64,000 nt of DNA from JANQIO01 sp965229625 (lineage in GTDB: Bacteria; Pseudomonadota; Gammaproteobacteria; Pseudomonadales; Halieaceae). The stretch lies in the NCBI GenBank assembly GCA_965229625.1, contig CBDDJJ010000001.1, positions 310,001 through 374,000 of the forward strand, read 5' to 3'. The notes below the pieces were generated by a model, which saw only the letters and a program-made list of their open reading frames with translations, had not been told where the DNA came from and searched no databases. Shown here piece after piece: positions 17,271 through 25,799 of the stretch. The position numbers and the translations under genes are program-made. The first letter of the stretch is position 1; each line of letters begins with the position of its first letter.

Positions 17271-18062
17271 ATGGATTTGCAAGATAAAGTTGCCGTAGTC
17301 ACCGGTGGCGCCTCGGGCCTTGGCCGCGCCACGGTCAAGCGCTTCGTAGCCGCGGGCGCCCGGTGCGCCATCTTCGATATGAACGAAGAGAAGGGCACCG
17401 CACTGGCTGCCGAGCTGGGTGATGGGGTGATCTTCCAGCAGGTGAATGTGGCCGACGAAGAGTCCGTGAAGGCCGCCATCGCCGCCACCATGGAAGCCTT
17501 TGGCGCCATCCACATCAACTGCAATTTCGCCGGTATCGGCAACGCCATCCGCACCATGGGCAAGAACGGCCCCTTCCCGCTGGATGCCTTCCAGATGGTG
17601 ATCAACGTCAACCTGGTGGGCACCTTCAACGTGCTGCGCCTGTGCGCCGAGCAGATGGGCAAGAACGAGCCCTTCAACGACGACGGCGGCCGCGGCGTGA
17701 TCATCAACACCGCCTCAGTCGCTGCCTACGAAGGCCAGATTGGCCAGGCTGCGTACTCCGCCTCCAAGGGCGGCGTGGTCGGCATGACCCTGCCGATCGC
17801 CCGCGACCTGTCGGTGATGGGTATTCGCGTCAACACCATCGTGCCGGGCCTGATTGCCACGCCGCTGATGATGGGCGGTGCGGAAGAACTGACCCCGGAA
17901 ATCTGGGAATTCCTGAAGCCGCTGGGCAGCCAGGTGCTGTTCCCGCAGCGTTTGGGTGATCCGGATGAGATTGCCCATACGGCCCAGTACATTGTCGAAA
18001 ATGACTATGTGAACGGGGAGTGTATCCGTATGGACGGCGGCATAAGAATGCAGCCGAAGTAA
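17271..18062 (+). CDS. HSD17B10-like short-chain 3-hydroxyacyl-CoA dehydrogenase
   Basis: A 263-residue SDR with NAD-binding TGGASGLG (11-18), Ser149 in INTASVAA, Tyr162 and Lys166 in YSASK. Long identical-looking segments with human HSD10/SDR5C1 (NEPF, GVIINTASVAA, GQAAYSASKGG, GMTLPIARDL) make this a type II 3-hydroxyacyl-CoA dehydrogenase rather than a general SDR. HSD10 oxidises 2-methyl-3-hydroxybutyryl-CoA and steroid alcohols, so branched or ring-derived acyl-CoAs are plausible. It follows the ACAD by 75 bp with GGAG before the start. Confidence 0.92.
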   Translation: MDLQDKVAVVTGGASGLGRATVKRFVAAGARCAIFDMNEEKGTALAAELGDGVIFQQVNVADEESVKAAIAATMEAFGAIHINCNFAGIGNAIRTMGKNGPFPLDAFQMVINVNLVGTFNVLRLCAEQMGKNEPFNDDGGRGVIINTASVAAYEGQIGQAAYSASKGGVVGMTLPIARDLSVMGIRVNTIVPGLIATPLMMGGAEELTPEIWEFLKPLGSQVLFPQRLGDPDEIAHTAQYIVENDYVNGECIRMDGGIRMQPK

Positions 18063-18391
18063 TAGCGGCCTCGACAGGGGAACTGGTCTTTTCACTCGAT
18101 ATCCGCGTTGCGAAAGGCGTTTCGATGCTCATGTATTGGCATATACACTGCGCTCGAAACGCCTTCCGCGCCTTGATCTCGAGCGAAAATCCTCAGTTCT
18201 CCGGGACTGGTTATCGATAGCCTCGTTCCGGCGGGTGCCGGTAGTGGCAGCGAGGTTCTCGATGCCTGTCTCGCGGCACAAAGCGAGTTATTTTCTACAT
18301 TCAGATAGTTTTATAACTGTTTGATATTTAATAATAAATTGCCCTTGGGTTGGCCTGCGGGTTGCCCGGACATCACGAAGAGGAGGGCGCG
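18063..18391. other. Intergenic region, 329 bp, with inverted repeat and AT-rich promoter-like end
   Basis: No gene is seen. The left half contains a perfect 12-bp inverted repeat (listed separately) and a second weaker dyad CCTCG/CGAGG (about 18222-18255). The right end (about 18296-18350) is markedly AT-rich against a GC-rich background and ends 42 bp before the racemase ATG, so it probably carries the promoter of the following operon. Confidence 0.55.
18115..18166. repeat. Perfect 12-bp inverted repeat with 28-bp spacer
   Basis: AAGGCGTTTCGA (18115-18126) and TCGAAACGCCTT (18155-18166) are exact complements. There is no T run after it. It could be a processed or protective mRNA hairpin after the HSD10 gene, or a protein site. 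Confidence 0.7.
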
Positions 18392-19525
18392 ATGGGTCCC
18401 CTGAATGGATACACGGTAATCGAGCTGGCCGGCATCGGCCCGGCGCCGATGGGCGGGATGATCCTCGCCGATATGGGCGCCGAGGTGATTCGCATCGAGC
18501 GGGCCGGCGCCTTCAGTCCCAAGCTCAGCAAGGATGTCAGCTTTCGCGGCAAGAAGTCCGTGGTGCTGAATCTCAAGGACCCGCAGGGCGTCGAAACGCT
18601 GCTGCGCATGGTCGAAAACGCCGACGTGCTGATCGACCCCTATCGCCCGGGCGTTTGCGAGAAGCTCGGTATTGGCCCGGAGGTCTGCCAGGCGCGCAAC
18701 CCCAGGCTGGTGTTTGCGCGCATGACCGGCTGGGGCCAGGAAGGACCGCTGGCCAAAGCGGCCGGTCACGATATCAACTACATCAGTATCACCGGTGCGC
18801 TGTACGCGGTGGGTCGTGGCGGTGAGAAACCGGTGCCGCCGCTGAATATCGTCGGCGATATGGGCGGTGGCGGCATGCTGCTGGTCAACGGCGTGCTGGC
18901 GGCGCTGCTGGAAGCACACAACAGTGGTAAAGGGCAGGTCATCGACGCCGCCATGGTCGATGGTGCGGCCCAGCTTATGTGGATGTTCCACGGCTTCCAG
19001 GCCCACGGCGGCTGGGATCACAGCCAGCGCGAGGCGAATATGCTGGACGGCGCGGCGCATTTCTACGACAGCTATGAATGTGCAGATGGTGAGTACATTT
19101 CCATCGGCTCCATCGAACCCCAGTTCTACGCCCTGTTGATGGAGAAGGCGGGTCTGAGCCCGGAGGAGTTCGCCGACCAGCACAACAAGGACAAGTGGCC
19201 CGGGTACAAGGCAAAACTGACCGAGGTCTTCAAAAGCAAGACCCAGGCTGAATGGTGCGACGTCATGGAGGGCACCGATGTCTGCTTTGCCCCGGTTCTC
19301 AGCTTCATGGACGCGCCAAACCATCCGGCCAACGTCGCACGCGAGGTGTACGTGGAAGTCGACGGCATTACCCAGCCGGCGCCGGCGCCGCGCTTCAGTC
19401 GCACGCCGAGCAGCGTGCGCCACGGTGCCCACGATGTGGGCGAGGACACTGACACTGTGCTCAGTGCCATGGGCTTCGAAGCCCAGGAAATCGCCAGCCT
19501 CAAGGAGGCCGGCAGCATCGGCTGA
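18392..19525 (+). CDS. Alpha-methylacyl-CoA racemase (CoA-transferase family III)
   Basis: A 377-residue family III protein. His126 in GHDINY, Asp156 in IVGDMGGG and Glu242 in SIEPQFY match the catalytic His126, Asp156 and Glu241 of M. tuberculosis MCR almost residue for residue, which separates it from true CoA transferases. It interconverts 2R- and 2S-methylacyl-CoA, needed because ACADs take only the S form. This implies a 2-methyl-branched substrate, such as an isoprenoid or sterol side chain. AGAGGAGG precedes ATG 18392. It heads an operon with closely spaced hydratase genes. Confidence 0.92.
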   Translation: MGPLNGYTVIELAGIGPAPMGGMILADMGAEVIRIERAGAFSPKLSKDVSFRGKKSVVLNLKDPQGVETLLRMVENADVLIDPYRPGVCEKLGIGPEVCQARNPRLVFARMTGWGQEGPLAKAAGHDINYISITGALYAVGRGGEKPVPPLNIVGDMGGGGMLLVNGVLAALLEAHNSGKGQVIDAAMVDGAAQLMWMFHGFQAHGGWDHSQREANMLDGAAHFYDSYECADGEYISIGSIEPQFYALLMEKAGLSPEEFADQHNKDKWPGYKAKLTEVFKSKTQAEWCDVMEGTDVCFAPVLSFMDAPNHPANVAREVYVEVDGITQPAPAPRFSRTPSSVRHGAHDVGEDTDTVLSAMGFEAQEIASLKEAGSIG

Positions 19526-19540
19526 CCGGGAGAAGCACTT

Positions 19541-20323
19541 ATGAGCCAATACGAGAACCTGATCGTCGAGCGCGATGGCCCGATTGCCATTGTCAGCTTC
19601 AATCGCCCCAAGACCCTCAACGCCATCGAAGCCGGAATCCGCCGGGAGATGTTGCTGGCCTTCAACGAGGTCAATGCTGACGATAGCGTCCGCGTGGTCA
19701 TCCTCACAGGCAATGGCCGGGCGTTTTGCGCCGGCGCCGACCTGACCGAGAAGAACCCGGAGGGTTTTGACGTCGAAGTCATGCTAAACACCGAGTACAA
19801 GGACGCCATGCTGGCCATCACCCATGCGCCCAAGCCCTGGATCAGCGCCGTGAACGGCGCCGCCGCCGGTATCGGCAGCGCCTTTGCCATGAACTGTGAC
19901 CTCACCGTAATGGCGGACAACGCCTACCTGTACCAGGCCTTTGCCGCCATCAGCCTGATCCCCGATGGCGGGGCCCACTGGCACCTGGTGCAAACCCTGG
20001 GCAAGAAAAAAGCCTACGAACTCATCGCCCTCGGTGAGAAGTTGAAAGCGGCTGACTGCCTGGCGCTGGGCCTGTGCAACCGGGTAGTACCCGAGGCCGA
20101 GTTGATGTCCGCGGCGAGGGAACTGGCCACGGAGCTGGCCGGCAAGGCACCCCTGTCGCTACGCTACGCCAAGGAGGCCCTGCATGCGGCCACCGTGCAG
20201 CCGCTGGACGAGACCATCAGCAACGAGGCCCGCCTGCAGAAAATCTGCATGAACAGTGAGGATGCCCGCGAAGGTGCGGTGGCTTTCCTGCAAAAGCGCG
20301 CGCCCCAGTTCAAAGGGGCCTGA
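19541..20323 (+). CDS. Enoyl-CoA hydratase/isomerase family protein, PaaG-like
   Basis: A 260-residue crotonase-fold protein 15 bp after the racemase. The oxyanion segments FCAGADL and GAAAGIG are present, but both hydratase glutamates are missing (GIGSAFAMNCD and YLYQAFAAISL). An acid in SLIPDGGAHW sits where enoyl-CoA isomerases such as PaaG carry their catalytic Asp. Double-bond isomerisation is therefore more likely than hydration. KRAPQFKG ends the protein in the usual family manner. Confidence 0.88.
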   Translation: MSQYENLIVERDGPIAIVSFNRPKTLNAIEAGIRREMLLAFNEVNADDSVRVVILTGNGRAFCAGADLTEKNPEGFDVEVMLNTEYKDAMLAITHAPKPWISAVNGAAAGIGSAFAMNCDLTVMADNAYLYQAFAAISLIPDGGAHWHLVQTLGKKKAYELIALGEKLKAADCLALGLCNRVVPEAELMSAARELATELAGKAPLSLRYAKEALHAATVQPLDETISNEARLQKICMNSEDAREGAVAFLQKRAPQFKGA

Positions 20324-20347
20324 TTGACACCGGAGGAGGTTCACACC

Positions 20348-21124
20348 ATGAGCGACGTGTTGCTGGTAGAAAAAGACGGGGCCATTGCCACCCTGACACT
20401 CAATCGGCCTGAGGTGATGAACGCGCTGTCACCGGAATTACTGTCCGAACTGTGTGGCACCTTCAAGGCGCTGCAGGCTGATCGCAATATCCAGGTGGTC
20501 ATCCTCACAGGCAATGGCCGTGCGTTCTGCGCCGGCCTGGACCTGAAGGCCATGGCGGCGCATCCCGGTGGGCTCGAAGCCTTCGCCATCCATGGCGACA
20601 ACGACGTGGCGCGGGCGATGGCGGATTTCGATCGGCCCATCATTGTTGCGGTCAACGGGGTGGCCGCCACCGGCGGATTCGAACTGGCGCTGATGGGGGA
20701 TATTCTGATCGCCTCGGAAGAGGCGCGCTTTGGGGATACCCACTGCCGGGTCGGACTGGCGCCGGGCTGGGGTCTGTCCCAGAAGCTCGCGCGTATGATC
20801 GGGCCCAGCCGTGCCAAGGAAGCCCACTTCACGGGTAACTTCATTTCCGCCCGGCAGGCTGCCGATTGGGGCATGGTCAGCCGCGCGGTGCCGGCCGACC
20901 AGTTGCAGGCGGATGCCCGCAAGGTGGCGGAGGATATCGCCTCCTGCGTGCCCGCCACGGTGAAAATCTACAAGAAGCTGGTGGATGACGGGCTCGCCTC
21001 CACCCTCGGCGCCGGTATGGAAATGGAGAAGCTGGTGATGGGCCACGCCAACAAGGGCGTGAGCGGTGACGACATCGGCCAGCGGCGCGAGAACGTCCAG
21101 GCCCGCGGCAAGCAGCAGGTATAG
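20348..21124 (+). CDS. Enoyl-CoA hydratase family protein
   Basis: A 258-residue crotonase-fold protein. The first catalytic Glu is present in TGGFELALMGD, but the second Glu position is His (FGDTHCRVG). Such one-Glu members include hydratases and lyases of unknown substrate. GGAGGAGG lies 9 bases before ATG 20348, which decides the start over an in-frame TTG at 20324 directly after the previous stop. FCAGLDLKA marks the CoA-binding loop. Confidence 0.9.
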   Translation: MSDVLLVEKDGAIATLTLNRPEVMNALSPELLSELCGTFKALQADRNIQVVILTGNGRAFCAGLDLKAMAAHPGGLEAFAIHGDNDVARAMADFDRPIIVAVNGVAATGGFELALMGDILIASEEARFGDTHCRVGLAPGWGLSQKLARMIGPSRAKEAHFTGNFISARQAADWGMVSRAVPADQLQADARKVAEDIASCVPATVKIYKKLVDDGLASTLGAGMEMEKLVMGHANKGVSGDDIGQRRENVQARGKQQV

Positions 21125-21125
21125 C

Positions 21126-22124
21126 ATGGCACCCAGCAAACGTATCGCTCTGTCCCTGCCGGCGCCCACTGGCAGTGTGGCCGACACCATCGCCATGGCG
21201 CGCCAGGCGGAAACCCTCGGCTATGACGATATCTGGCTGGCGGATGCCGGCGGCCTGGATGCCTTTACGCTGGCGCCGATGCTGCTCGAGGCCACGGAAA
21301 AACTTCGCCTGGGGATTGCGGTGGTGCCCGCCTATACGCGCACGCCGGCCGTGATGGCGTCCACCCTGGCGGTACTGCACCAGGCCTATCCCGGCCGCTT
21401 TGTTCCCGGCTTCGGTACCTCCAGCCATGCCATCATAGAAGGTTGGCACGGCCTGGCGCTGGAAAAGCCGCTCACGCGCATGAAGGAGACCGTGGCGCTG
21501 CTGCGCAGCATGCTGGCCGGAGAAAAAACCGACTTTGCCGGGGAGACCCTGCGCAGCAAGGGTTACCGGCAGGCGCCCAGCGAGAACGCACCCATTTACC
21601 TGGCGGCACTGCGTTCGAAAATGGTGGAGACGGCGGCGGAAATTTCCGACGGCGTGATCCTCAACCTGTTCCCCCGCAGCGCGCTGGCAAAGATCATGGA
21701 ACATGTGGCCATCGGTGCAGAGCGCGGTGGCAAGGATCCTGCCGATGTGGAGATCGTCTGCCGCCATATGGTGGTAGTGAGCGAAGACAAGGCCGCTGCC
21801 CGCGATGCCTTCCGGGCCGGCTTCGTCGGCTACTACGCCACGCCGGTCTACAACAAGTTCCTTGAATGGGCAGGCTATGCCGATGCCGCGGCGGAAATCC
21901 GCGCGGGCTGGGCGGCAAAAGACCGCGAACGTACGGCGGCGGCCCTACCGGATGACCTGGTGGACGAAATCGCCGTGATCGGCAGTCCCGACGAGTGCCG
22001 CGAACTGATGCGCTGGTACGCCGATGCGGGCATCCACACCAATATCGTTTCCTGCATCTATCCCACACCGGACGTGCTCTCGGCTACCGTCGACACCTTC
22101 GCGGCGGAGAACTTCAGTTTTTGA
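21126..22124 (+). CDS. LLM-class flavin-dependent oxidoreductase
   Basis: A 332-residue luciferase-like TIM barrel starting one base after the previous stop. Seen are ARQAETLGYDDIWLAD, LRLGIAVVPAYTRTP and GRFVPGFGTSSH, the cofactor-binding edges typical of the family, and a C-terminal DECRELMRWYADAGI. Members use FMN or F420 for monooxygenation or dehydrogenation. The catabolic context suggests oxidation of a cyclic or keto intermediate; whether this organism makes F420 is unknown. Its end overlaps the next gene by 4 bp. Confidence 0.88.
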   Translation: MAPSKRIALSLPAPTGSVADTIAMARQAETLGYDDIWLADAGGLDAFTLAPMLLEATEKLRLGIAVVPAYTRTPAVMASTLAVLHQAYPGRFVPGFGTSSHAIIEGWHGLALEKPLTRMKETVALLRSMLAGEKTDFAGETLRSKGYRQAPSENAPIYLAALRSKMVETAAEISDGVILNLFPRSALAKIMEHVAIGAERGGKDPADVEIVCRHMVVVSEDKAAARDAFRAGFVGYYATPVYNKFLEWAGYADAAAEIRAGWAAKDRERTAAALPDDLVDEIAVIGSPDECRELMRWYADAGIHTNIVSCIYPTPDVLSATVDTFAAENFSF

Positions 22125-22765
22125 AACCCCGCGACGCCGCTACGCTGATCATCGTTCGCAATCGGCGCGAGGTGCTGGTGGGGGTTCGCAGTGCCGGCCA
22201 CGTGTTTATGCCCAATCTTTATGTGTTTCCGGGCGGACGGGTTGACCCGGGTGACGCCAGGGTGCCGTGCCCGGTATCACTGGCGCCGGCTACGGCAGAG
22301 AAGCTGCAGCGCTCGGTCACCCCGGCCCGCGCCCGGGCACTGGCGATGACCGCGGTGCGGGAGACCTTCGAGGAAACCGGGCTGGTGCTGGGGCGGCGTC
22401 CCACGATACCGGTACGCAGCCGGTCCCCGCACTGGCAGCCGTTTTTTGCGCTCGGCCTGGTCCCGGCCATCGACAAGCTGGAGTACGTGGGGCGCGCCAT
22501 CACGCCGCCAAACCAGGTGCGGCGCTTCGATGCGCGCTTCTTTATGGTGGATGCCAGGCACATGCAGGGCGAGCTGAAGGGCAATGGCGAGCTGGAGGAC
22601 CTGCGCTGGGCGCCCCTGGCCTCTGCCCATCGACTGGCCCTGTCGCCAATTACCGAACTGATGCTGAGCATGCTCAAGCGCCGCATCACCGGCAAGCCCG
22701 AGAACCCCCACCAGGTGCCATTCTTCCGTGAGCTCAACGGGAAGGAGTTGATCGAGTATGAGTGA
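22121..22765 (+). CDS. Nudix hydrolase, possible CoA diphosphatase
   Basis: A 214-residue protein starting with TTG that overlaps the previous stop (TTGA), so translation is probably coupled. It has FPGGRVDPGD and a Nudix helix with AVRETFEETG (Arg80, Glu81, Glu84, Glu85, Gly87). The gap of about 40 residues between the first glycine motif and REXXEE is the layout of peroxisomal NUDT7/NUDT19-type CoA diphosphatases rather than of MutT. Cleavage of CoA or acyl-CoA esters to control CoA traps is inferred. It overlaps the next gene by 8 bp. Confidence 0.82.
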   Translation: MKPRDAATLIIVRNRREVLVGVRSAGHVFMPNLYVFPGGRVDPGDARVPCPVSLAPATAEKLQRSVTPARARALAMTAVRETFEETGLVLGRRPTIPVRSRSPHWQPFFALGLVPAIDKLEYVGRAITPPNQVRRFDARFFMVDARHMQGELKGNGELEDLRWAPLASAHRLALSPITELMLSMLKRRITGKPENPHQVPFFRELNGKELIEYE

Positions 22766-23549
22766 ATCGCTGCTGATCGATGAACAGGGCCCGGTGGCCT
22801 GGGTCACTCTCAACCGCGGTGACCAGCTCAACACCCTGGTCATGCCCATGGTGGACGGCCTGGTGGACTATTTTCGCAGGCTGGCGCAGCGCCCGGAAAT
22901 CCGCATCGTGGTGCTGCGAGCCGAGGGGCGGGCGTTCTGTGCCGGCCTCGACCTGGCGGCAGACGGCAGCGGCGCTGAACCCACGCCGCAGGGTATTTAC
23001 GCGATGCAAAAGCGCATCGGCAACATTTACCGTGCCATGCGCGCCTGCCCGCAGCCGATTATCGCGCTGGTGCAGGGCGCTGCCTGTGGCGGCGGTTTCA
23101 GCCTGGCGTTGGCGGCGGATATTCGCCTGGCCGGGCAGACTGCAAAGATGAATGCCGCCTATATTCGGGCGGGCTTCAGTGCCTGTGACATGGGGTGCAG
23201 CTACTTCCTGCCGCGGCTGGTGGGCTTGTCGGTCGCATCCGAGCTGATGATGACGGGCCGCTTCATTCACGCCCAGCGCGCCCTGGCCACCGGGCTGGTC
23301 TCCGAGGTGGTGCCCGATGACGAACTGGTAGCTGCCGCGCAGCCCTACATCGATGAAATGTTGAAGACCACGCCGATGGGCCTGCGGCTCACCAAGGAGG
23401 GTTTGAACCACAGTATCGATGCGCCGGGCCTGGAAGCGGCGATGGCCATGGAAGACCGCCAGCAGAGCCTGGTGGCAATGACCGCGGACTGCGGTGAAGC
23501 CCAGCGGGCGTTCTTTGGCAAACGCGACCCGGAGTACGGGGACCGTTGA
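22758..23549 (+). CDS. Enoyl-CoA hydratase/isomerase family protein
   Basis: A 263-residue crotonase-fold protein overlapping the Nudix gene by 8 bp. FCAGLDLA and ACGGGF form the oxyanion hole. Both hydratase glutamates are replaced (GGGFSLALAAD, NAAYIRAGFSACD); CDMGCSYFLPR is typical of a large uncharacterised subgroup. The reaction could be isomerisation, ring cleavage or C-C hydrolysis rather than hydration. It is the third crotonase-fold gene of this operon. Confidence 0.88.
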   Translation: MSESLLIDEQGPVAWVTLNRGDQLNTLVMPMVDGLVDYFRRLAQRPEIRIVVLRAEGRAFCAGLDLAADGSGAEPTPQGIYAMQKRIGNIYRAMRACPQPIIALVQGAACGGGFSLALAADIRLAGQTAKMNAAYIRAGFSACDMGCSYFLPRLVGLSVASELMMTGRFIHAQRALATGLVSEVVPDDELVAAAQPYIDEMLKTTPMGLRLTKEGLNHSIDAPGLEAAMAMEDRQQSLVAMTADCGEAQRAFFGKRDPEYGDR

Positions 23550-23567
23550 CTGCCTTCACCGGCAGTC
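23548..23567 (+). terminator. Small hairpin overlapping hydratase stop
   Basis: GACTGCC (23548-23554) pairs with GGCAGTC (23561-23567) around a TTCACC loop. There is no T run, so it may only slow transcription or protect the upstream mRNA before the carbonic anhydrase gene. Confidence 0.3.
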
Positions 23568-23613
23568 TGTGCCAGACTCATAAAAAACTACTGGTCGGGA
23601 ACAGGAAGACACT

Positions 23614-24198
23614 ATGGATGCGGGAACGGCGCTGGCGCGCCTTAAATCGGGCAACGAGCGGTTCGTGACAGGCGCGCTGGCCTCGATGACGGCGCGGGAA
23701 TCCCTGCCGGCTCCCATCGCAATTGTACTGGGCTGCGCGGATTCGAAAGTGCCCTCGGAAATGGTCTTCGACCAGGTATTGGGCGATCTGTACGTGGTGC
23801 GGGTGCCCGGCAATGTCGCGGCTCCGGCCCAGATCGCTGAAATTGAACACGCCGCCCAGTCTTTCGGCACCCGCCTGGTGGTGGTGCTGGGCCATTCGGG
23901 TTGTGACGCGGTGGAAGCCACACTCGCGCAGCTGCGCCTGCCTGCGGATGAGCGCGATGAAAGCCTGGCGGTGACTGTGGAGCGCATTCGCCCGGCGGTG
24001 GCTGAACTGCTGGAATCGGCGATTGCCGAAGACGAGGCGGCGCTGCTGGCGGCGGCCATCGAGTCCAATACCCTGGCTTCGGTAGAGCACCTGCTGCACG
24101 ACTCCGACGTGCTGGAAAGCCACCAGCAGTCCGGCGGGCTGGCCATCGTCGGCGCTGTCTACGACCTGGGAAGCGGAAAAGTGAGTTTCTTCGAATAA
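23614..24198 (+). CDS. Beta-class carbonic anhydrase
   Basis: A 194-residue protein with zinc ligands Cys41 and Asp43 in CADSK, His94 and Cys97 in HSGC. The Asp/Arg-type dyad suggests the family's usual fold and catalysis of CO2/bicarbonate exchange in the cytoplasm. It lies between a crotonase gene and a biotin-type carboxyltransferase gene, 31 bp before the latter, so bicarbonate supply or CO2 removal for that enzyme is a reasonable inference. It is short, near the minimum for the family. Confidence 0.93.
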   Translation: MDAGTALARLKSGNERFVTGALASMTARESLPAPIAIVLGCADSKVPSEMVFDQVLGDLYVVRVPGNVAAPAQIAEIEHAAQSFGTRLVVVLGHSGCDAVEATLAQLRLPADERDESLAVTVERIRPAVAELLESAIAEDEAALLAAAIESNTLASVEHLLHDSDVLESHQQSGGLAIVGAVYDLGSGKVSFFE

Positions 24199-24229
24199 AT
24201 GAACACGTGCTTGAGGAGTAACAGGCCCA

Positions 24230-25795
24230 GTGGCTGAGGATCAGGACAGCACGCCGCTGCGGCCGGAACTGGCCGCCCTGCAGCAGCGCCTGGCGAACAC
24301 CGGTGACGCGGTGCGGGCAGACGCGGCCGCCCGGCGCCATGCCAGGGGCTATCGCACCGCGCGTGAAAACCTGGCCGACCTGATCGATGCCGACAGCTTC
24401 ATCGAGTACGGCCAGCTGGCGGTTGCCGCGCAGCGCAATCGCCGGGAGTATGAAGACCTGCAGGTTAATACACCGGCAGACGGGGTGATTACCGGCGTCG
24501 GTACCATCAACGGCCAACGCGCTGCCGTGGTGGTGTATGACTACACCGTGCTGGCGGGCACACAGGGTTATTTTCATCACCACAAGCTGGACCGGCTGTT
24601 TGAACTGGCGGAAGAGTGGGAATTGCCGGTGGTGATGTATACCGAGGGTGGCGGCGGTCGCCCCGGGGATACTGATGCCACGGTGTCGGTGGCCGGCCTG
24701 CAGGTGCAGTCCTTCGTGACCTGGGCGCGGCTGTCGGGCCAGGTACCGCGAATCGCGGTCAACAATGGCTACTGTTTTGCGGGCAATGCAGCCCTGTTTG
24801 GCTGCGCTGACATCACCGTAGCCACTCGCAGTTCCTGGATCGGTATGGCCGGCCCCGCGATGATCGAGGGCGGCGGCCTTGGGGTGCATGAGCCCACTGC
24901 CATCGGGCCGATAGAGGTACAGGAGCGCAACGGCACGGTAGATATCGTGGCCGAGGATGAAGCAGACGCGACTCGCATCGCCCGCGAATTGCTGGGCTAC
25001 TTCCAGGGACCGCGAGCAGACTGGCAGGTCGCCGACCAGGCGAGCCTGCGCGATGCGGTGCCGGAAGACCGTCGCTGGGGTTACCCGGTGCGGCGCATCA
25101 TCGAGACCATCGCCGATACCGGCTCCTTCCTGGAGTTGCGCAGGATCTATGGCCGGCCCATTATCACTGGCTTCATGCGCCTGGAAGGCCGCCCCGTCGG
25201 CCTCATAGCAAACGATTGCCAGCAGCTGGGCGGTGCGGTCGATGCGGAAAGCGCGGAGAAAGCCGCGCGCTTCCTGCAGCTCTGCGATGCCTTTGAACTG
25301 CCGGTCGTCTCGCTGACCGATACCCCCGGCTTCATGGTCGGGCCGGACAGTGAAAAGCAGGCAGCGGTGCGTCGCATGTCCAGCCTGTTTGTCAGCGCCG
25401 CTTCGATCACCGTGCCACTGGTCGCCATCTTCCTGCGCAAGGGCTACGGCCTGGGCGCCATGGCCATGACCGGTGGCAGCTTCGCCTCACCCGTGTATGC
25501 CGCCGCCTGGCCCACCGGTGAATTCGGCGGCATGGGCCTGGAAGGTGCGGTGCGCCTGGGGTACCGCAAGGAGCTTGCGGCGGTGCCTGAAGGGCCGGAG
25601 CGGGAGGCATTGTTCGAGCAACTGGTGGCAAAGATGTACGAGATTGGCAAGGCCACCGAGGCCGCCTCCCACCTGGAGATCGATGCCGTAATCGACCCCA
25701 TCGACACCCGAGCAGTGATTGTCCGTGCCCTCAATGCGGCGCCCAGGGCACGCGCCCCCAAGGGCAGCCGTCGCAACTTTGTGGATACCTGGTAA
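24230..25795 (+). CDS. Acyl-CoA carboxyltransferase subunit, without biotin partner nearby
   Basis: A 521-residue protein with both N- and C-terminal carboxyltransferase domains of the AccD/PccB/MccB superfamily. Visible signs are GGGRPGDTD, GMAGPAMIEGGGLG, LTDTPGFMVG and AMTGGSFASPVYAAAWP. It begins with GTG, preceded by GAGGAG. Normal partners are a biotin carboxylase and a biotin carrier, which are not within this window and not fused here (no AMKM-type biotin site seen). It could carboxylate an acyl-CoA with a distant partner or act in the reverse direction. The upstream carbonic anhydrase supports bicarbonate use. Confidence 0.88.
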   Translation: MAEDQDSTPLRPELAALQQRLANTGDAVRADAAARRHARGYRTARENLADLIDADSFIEYGQLAVAAQRNRREYEDLQVNTPADGVITGVGTINGQRAAVVVYDYTVLAGTQGYFHHHKLDRLFELAEEWELPVVMYTEGGGGRPGDTDATVSVAGLQVQSFVTWARLSGQVPRIAVNNGYCFAGNAALFGCADITVATRSSWIGMAGPAMIEGGGLGVHEPTAIGPIEVQERNGTVDIVAEDEADATRIARELLGYFQGPRADWQVADQASLRDAVPEDRRWGYPVRRIIETIADTGSFLELRRIYGRPIITGFMRLEGRPVGLIANDCQQLGGAVDAESAEKAARFLQLCDAFELPVVSLTDTPGFMVGPDSEKQAAVRRMSSLFVSAASITVPLVAIFLRKGYGLGAMAMTGGSFASPVYAAAWPTGEFGGMGLEGAVRLGYRKELAAVPEGPEREALFEQLVAKMYEIGKATEAASHLEIDAVIDPIDTRAVIVRALNAAPRARAPKGSRRNFVDTW

Positions 25796-25799
25796 GACC

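Noticed and set aside
18115..18166. Rho-independent terminator
   Set aside because: The loop is 28 bases and no T run follows on either strand.
18311..19549. Minus-strand frame of 412 codons
   Set aside because: Antisense to the methylacyl-CoA racemase, whose catalytic residues are all in place.
23642..24889. Minus-strand frame spanning carbonic anhydrase and carboxyltransferase
   Set aside because: It crosses two well-supported plus-strand genes and is Arg/Pro-rich noise.
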